From Neobacillus pocheonensis (lineage in GTDB: Bacteria; Bacillota; Bacilli; Bacillales; Cytobacillaceae), in assembly GCA_023702235.1 (NCBI GenBank), contig JAMQCR010000001.1, positions 2,914,001 through 2,978,000 on the forward strand: 64,000 nt of DNA. The letters are read 5' to 3'. The stretch's first letter is position 1, and every line of letters starts with the position of its first letter. Below are positions 61,046 to 64,000 of this stretch, one piece after another. A program made the position numbers and the translations under genes. The notes beneath the pieces were generated by a model that was not told the DNA's origin, searched no databases, and saw only the letters and a list, made by a program, of their open reading frames with translations.

Positions 61046-62193
61046 GTGGAACATTTAATAAATCCAAGGGTAAGAGATATAGAAATCTCAGGTATTAGAA
61101 AATTTTTCAATATGGTTTCCCATATTGATGACCTGATTTCACTTACAATTGGGCAGCCTGATTTTCCCACACCGGAACACGTGAAAATGGCAGGGATTCA
61201 GGCCATTGAGGACAATTTTACATCTTATACTCACAATGCCGGAATACTCGAATTAAGGAAAGCAGCATGCGATTTTGTGAAAAAAAATACGGGTTACATT
61301 ATAATCCTGAATCTGAAGTAATTGTAACGATGGGTGCAAGTGAGGCGATTGATATTGCCTTCCGTACGATTTTAACAGAAGGAACTGAAGTCATTTTACC
61401 AGGGCCCATATATCCAGGTTATGAACCGATTATTCGCCTGTGCGGGGCAGTTCCTGTCCATGTTGACGTTACTGAAAATCAATTTCGTTTCACATTAGAA
61501 GTGATTAAACCGTTTATAACTGATAAGACGCGTTGTATTGTTCTTCCATATCCGTCAAATCCAACCGGTGTAAGTCTAACGGAAAAAGAACTTCAAGAAA
61601 TAGCGAGTTATTTACAGGAGAGAGAAATATTTGTTCTCGCCGACGAGATATATAGTGAACTCACCTTTGGTCAATTACATAAATCCATTGCTACCTTCTT
61701 AAAGGAAAAGACGATTGTCATTAATGGATTATCTAAATCCCATTCAATGACGGGCTGGAGAATTGGTCTTTTGTTTGCTCCAGAGAACATTACAAAACAC
61801 ATCTTAAAAGTTCATCAATATAATGTATCTTGCGCCAATTCAATAGCCCAAAAAGCTGCTGTAGAAGCATTAACGATAGGAAAAGATGACGCACTCCAGA
61901 TGAAAAAAGAATACGAAGCAAGACGTGATTATGTTTATGAGCGTTTACAAGCAATGGGGCTAAATGTGGTCAAGCCCGATGGTGCTTTTTATTTTTTTGT
62001 AAAAATTCCTAGCTCTATTCTTTTAAATAGCTTTGATTTCGCTCTTGAACTCGTGAAGGAAGCAAAAGTGGCAGTTGTGCCAGGAAGTGCTTTTTCAGAG
62101 TTTGGGGAGGGGTATTTTCGCTTATCCTATGCCTGTTCCATGCGAACACTTGAACTAGGATTAGATCGTATTGAAAATTATTTAAAGAAATAG
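61046..62193 (+). pseudogene. patA: Aminotransferase A (N-acetyl-LL-diaminopimelate aminotransferase), one frameshift
   Basis: Fold-type I PLP aminotransferase; with dapH and dapL it completes the acetyl-DAP branch. GTG start 61046. The A-run at 61277-61284 has eight A where nine (or six) are needed; repaired, CDFVKKKYGLHYNPESEV is continuous and the protein is 382 residues. PLP Lys in NGLSKSHSMTGWRIGL; PYPSNPTGVSL and VLADEIYSEL present. Confidence 0.9.
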
Positions 62194-62205
62194 CCCAAAG
62201 ACCAT

Positions 62206-62236
62206 AAAACACCCTCAATCAAATGAGGGTGTTTTA
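62206..62236 (+). terminator. Bidirectional terminator
   Basis: ACACCCTCA/TGAGGGTGT with A and T flanks. Confidence 0.85.
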
Positions 62237-62238
62237 AT

Positions 62239-62418
62239 TTATTGACCGCTGTATTTTCCATTATTTTTTGATGCCTTTTCTTTTTTAGCCTTATCTTTAT
62301 GAATCTTATTTGTGGCTGCCGATCCCATTTCATGGGCAAATTCTTCATTTAGTTTTGATGAATCAAAACCCTTTTTATTTTTTTGCTGCGGATCATTCTT
62401 TTTGGTACGTTTCGCCAT
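62239..62418 (-). CDS. Small Lys/Asn-rich protein, SASP-like composition
   Basis: 59 residues from ATG 62418 behind GGGAGG. Rich in Lys, Asn and Gln, disordered, with LNEEFAHEMG recalling the EFASE motif of gamma-type small acid-soluble spore proteins. I do not recognise a named family. Confidence 0.6.
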   Translation of the reverse strand: MAKRTKKNDPQQKNKKGFDSSKLNEEFAHEMGSAATNKIHKDKAKKEKASKNNGKYSGQ

Positions 62419-62475
62419 CAAAATTCCTCCCAATCAGATTTCTATGATAGTTTCTTGTATTGAAGAGGAATTTAT

Positions 62476-63366
62476 TCATCCGTATCTATTCGTTCTTCCA
62501 ATACTTATAAAAGGCTGTGTACCACTATTTTCTTCGCCCTTTTCAACTAATTGGTCATATAAAGATTTAGCTAAAGACAATCCAGGCACTTCCATTCCCA
62601 TGTGATCAGCTTCATCGATGGCAATTTTCATATCCTTAATAAAATGCTTTATGTAAAAACCAGGTTCAAAATTCCCATTCAACATTCTTGGGGCAAGGTT
62701 GCTTAATGACCAACTACCTGCAGCCCCAGCAGTAATACTTTTTAATACATTTTCAGGATTTAAACCGGCTTTCTCGGCATAAATAATCGCCTCACAAACA
62801 CCAATCATATTCGAGGCAATGGCAATTTGATTGGACATTTTTGTATGTTGTCCTGCTCCAGCTTTTCCTTGGTAAACAATATTTAATCCAAGATGCTCTA
62901 AGAGAGGAAGGATAGCTTCAAATGCCTCTTTTTCACCACCGACCATAATTGAAAGTTTTGCTTCCTTTGCCCCGACATCACCGCCAGATACAGGTGCATC
63001 AATTGCTTGTATCCCATTCTTTTTTGCCTCTTCATATATTTTCACGGCAAGAGATGGGGCAGAAGTCGTCATATCAATAAAAAAGCTGCCTTCTTTCCCA
63101 TTTGGAATTAAACCGTTTTCTCCAAGGTATATCTCTTCTACATCATTTGGATAGCCAACCATCGTAAAAACAACAGATGCCTTTTCTGCCAAATCCTTCG
63201 GTGTTATAGCCCACTTTGCTCCTTTCATTAACAACTCAGCGGCTTTCTCCTTTGTCCTTGAATAAACAACCAAAGGATAGCCTGCATCCAATAAATGCTC
63301 CGCCATACTTTTACCCATTACACCAATTCCAATAAAGCCAATTACAATATTTTCTTTAGGTAACAA
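62476..63366 (-). CDS. ykwC: Beta-hydroxyacid dehydrogenase YkwC (3-hydroxyisobutyrate dehydrogenase family)
   Basis: 296 residues. NAD(P) motif GFIGIGVMGKSMAEHLL, substrate motif DAPVSGGDVGAKEA and catalytic Lys in GAGQHTKMSNQ. Oxidises a small beta-hydroxy acid; substrate unknown. TTG start 63366 behind AGAGGA (ATG 63396 lacks a site). One missing T near 62504 would change the tail to GTQPFYKYWKNE ending at 62486, closer to the family; uncertain. Confidence 0.87.
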   Translation of the reverse strand: MLPKENIVIGFIGIGVMGKSMAEHLLDAGYPLVVYSRTKEKAAELLMKGAKWAITPKDLAEKASVVFTMVGYPNDVEEIYLGENGLIPNGKEGSFFIDMTTSAPSLAVKIYEEAKKNGIQAIDAPVSGGDVGAKEAKLSIMVGGEKEAFEAILPLLEHLGLNIVYQGKAGAGQHTKMSNQIAIASNMIGVCEAIIYAEKAGLNPENVLKSITAGAAGSWSLSNLAPRMLNGNFEPGFYIKHFIKDMKIAIDEADHMGMEVPGLSLAKSLYDQLVEKGEENSGTQPFISIGRTNRYG

Positions 63367-63446
63367 AATAATCTTTCCTCTCATACTAATTTTCATTCTA
63401 TTTTAGCATTTGTTTTTTATTTATGGAAAAGTTTCAATTTCATAAA

Positions 63447-63478
63447 GAAAACCGGAACGTTTAATCGCTCCGGTTTTT
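63447..63478 (-). terminator. Terminator of the SDR gene
   Basis: AAAACCGGA/TCCGGTTTT arms, 12-nt loop, with TTTTCTTT on the minus strand. Confidence 0.75.
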
Positions 63479-63594
63479 AGTGCTCCATCTCCAAATTTAT
63501 GCACATATTTATTTTGTCCCCGCCCAGTAAAAGATAAACAACAAATTAAAGTTCTGAAGAAAAGTTTGTTAAAAAGGTGACTAGTTAAAAGCTG

Positions 63595-64000
63595 CTAGAT
63601 GGACTTGATCATTCCACCATCTACCAAAAATGAACTCCCTGTCATATAGGAATTTGCATCTGAAAGAAGAAACACTGCAACATTGGCAAATTCTTCAGGT
63701 GTCCCATATCTTTTTAAGGGAATCCCTGCCTTTACATGCAGTTCAACTGTTTCTCGGTCAATCCCTTGCATATCAGCATTTATTTGGTCTAAATGTTTCA
63801 CACGGTCCGTAGCAATCCTTCCTGGTGCGATTGTATTAATTAGTATATTATATGGTGCTAGTTCAGAAGCTAGCGTTTTTGAGAGTCCTATTATTCCCGT
63901 TCTGTATGTATTAGAGAGAATTAATCCAGGAATTGGTTCCTTTATCGAAGAAGATGCGATATTGAGAATTTTCCCTCCTTGTTGTTTTAAATAGGGTAAG
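63595..64000 (-). CDS. SDR-family oxidoreductase (5' end outside window)
   Basis: The C-terminal 134 codons of a short-chain dehydrogenase. Visible: GGKILNIASSSIKEP, SNTYRTGIIGLSKTLASEL, NTIAPGRIATDR, GTPEEFANVAVFLLSD and the end VDGGMIKSI. At the place of the catalytic YxxxK the sequence is NTYRT, so Tyr and Lys are replaced. This is an atypical SDR subgroup, and its reaction is unknown. Confidence 0.85.
   Translation of the reverse strand, partial: LPYLKQQGGKILNIASSSIKEPIPGLILSNTYRTGIIGLSKTLASELAPYNILINTIAPGRIATDRVKHLDQINADMQGIDRETVELHVKAGIPLKRYGTPEEFANVAVFLLSDANSYMTGSSFLVDGGMIKSI

Overview
The window looks like core chromosome of a low-GC, spore-forming member of the Bacillaceae, close to Bacillus/Neobacillus. 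The evidence is gene order, which follows the B. subtilis ylb-cta-yla-ykt-pdh-ykz-yku block almost gene for gene, together with sporulation genes (gerR, ylbJ, ylaJ) and TTG/GTG starts behind strong AGGAGG ribosome binding sites. No tRNA, rRNA, CRISPR array, insertion sequence or prophage was found. Genus and species cannot be fixed from this sequence alone.

Layout. 1-1.4 kb: the end of an acyl-CoA carboxylase cluster (carboxyltransferase, cut by the window edge, and a biotin carrier protein). 1.7-16.6 kb: the ylb region (ylbP, gerR, a broken enoyl-CoA hydratase, rpmF-ylbN, tmcAL, ylbL, ylbK, ylbJ, coaD, rsmD, a structured RNA, ylbG, ricF/ylbF, a thioesterase, ylbC, ylbB, ylbA). 16.6-25 kb: the caa3 cytochrome oxidase cluster (ctaM-like, ctaG, F, E, D, C, B and divergent ctaA). 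25-36 kb: ftsW, ylaN, ylaL, phoH2, ylaJ, ylaI, ylaH, typA, ylaF, suhB, ykzI, yktB, yktA. 36-40 kb: a nitronate-monooxygenase-like gene, speA, and the dual-function RNA SR1/SR1P with its CcpN and CcpA control sites. 40-45 kb: the pdhABCD operon. 45-50 kb: ykyA, defB, an EamA transporter, a possible 23-codon gene, rpoY-rnjA. 50-63 kb: ykuV, ykuU, dapL-dapH, ccpC, an MFS exporter, darB, ykuJ, ykuI, ykuE, kre, patA, ykwC. 63.6 kb to the end: a partial SDR gene.

Functional themes are aerobic respiration (caa3 oxidase with heme A synthesis and assembly factors), pyruvate entry into the TCA cycle (PDH), lysine/diaminopimelate synthesis (dapH, patA, dapL in one neighbourhood), RNA processing (RNase J1, the RNase Y cofactor YlbF, RsmD, TmcAL) and sporulation.

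The most conspicuous property is technical. About twenty one-base indels or nonsense codons interrupt highly conserved genes (ctaB, ctaD, ctaE, ftsW, typA, pdhB, pdhD, defB, speA, phoH2, patA and others). Most lie in homopolymers, and six or seven lie on or next to a GGCC site. I read these as consensus errors, possibly caused by GGCC methylation of the source DNA, rather than gene decay. I did not find a clearly new multi-gene system. The best biological leads are the SR1 locus, the rsmD-adjacent structured RNA, a palindromic repeat family and several tiny orphan genes.
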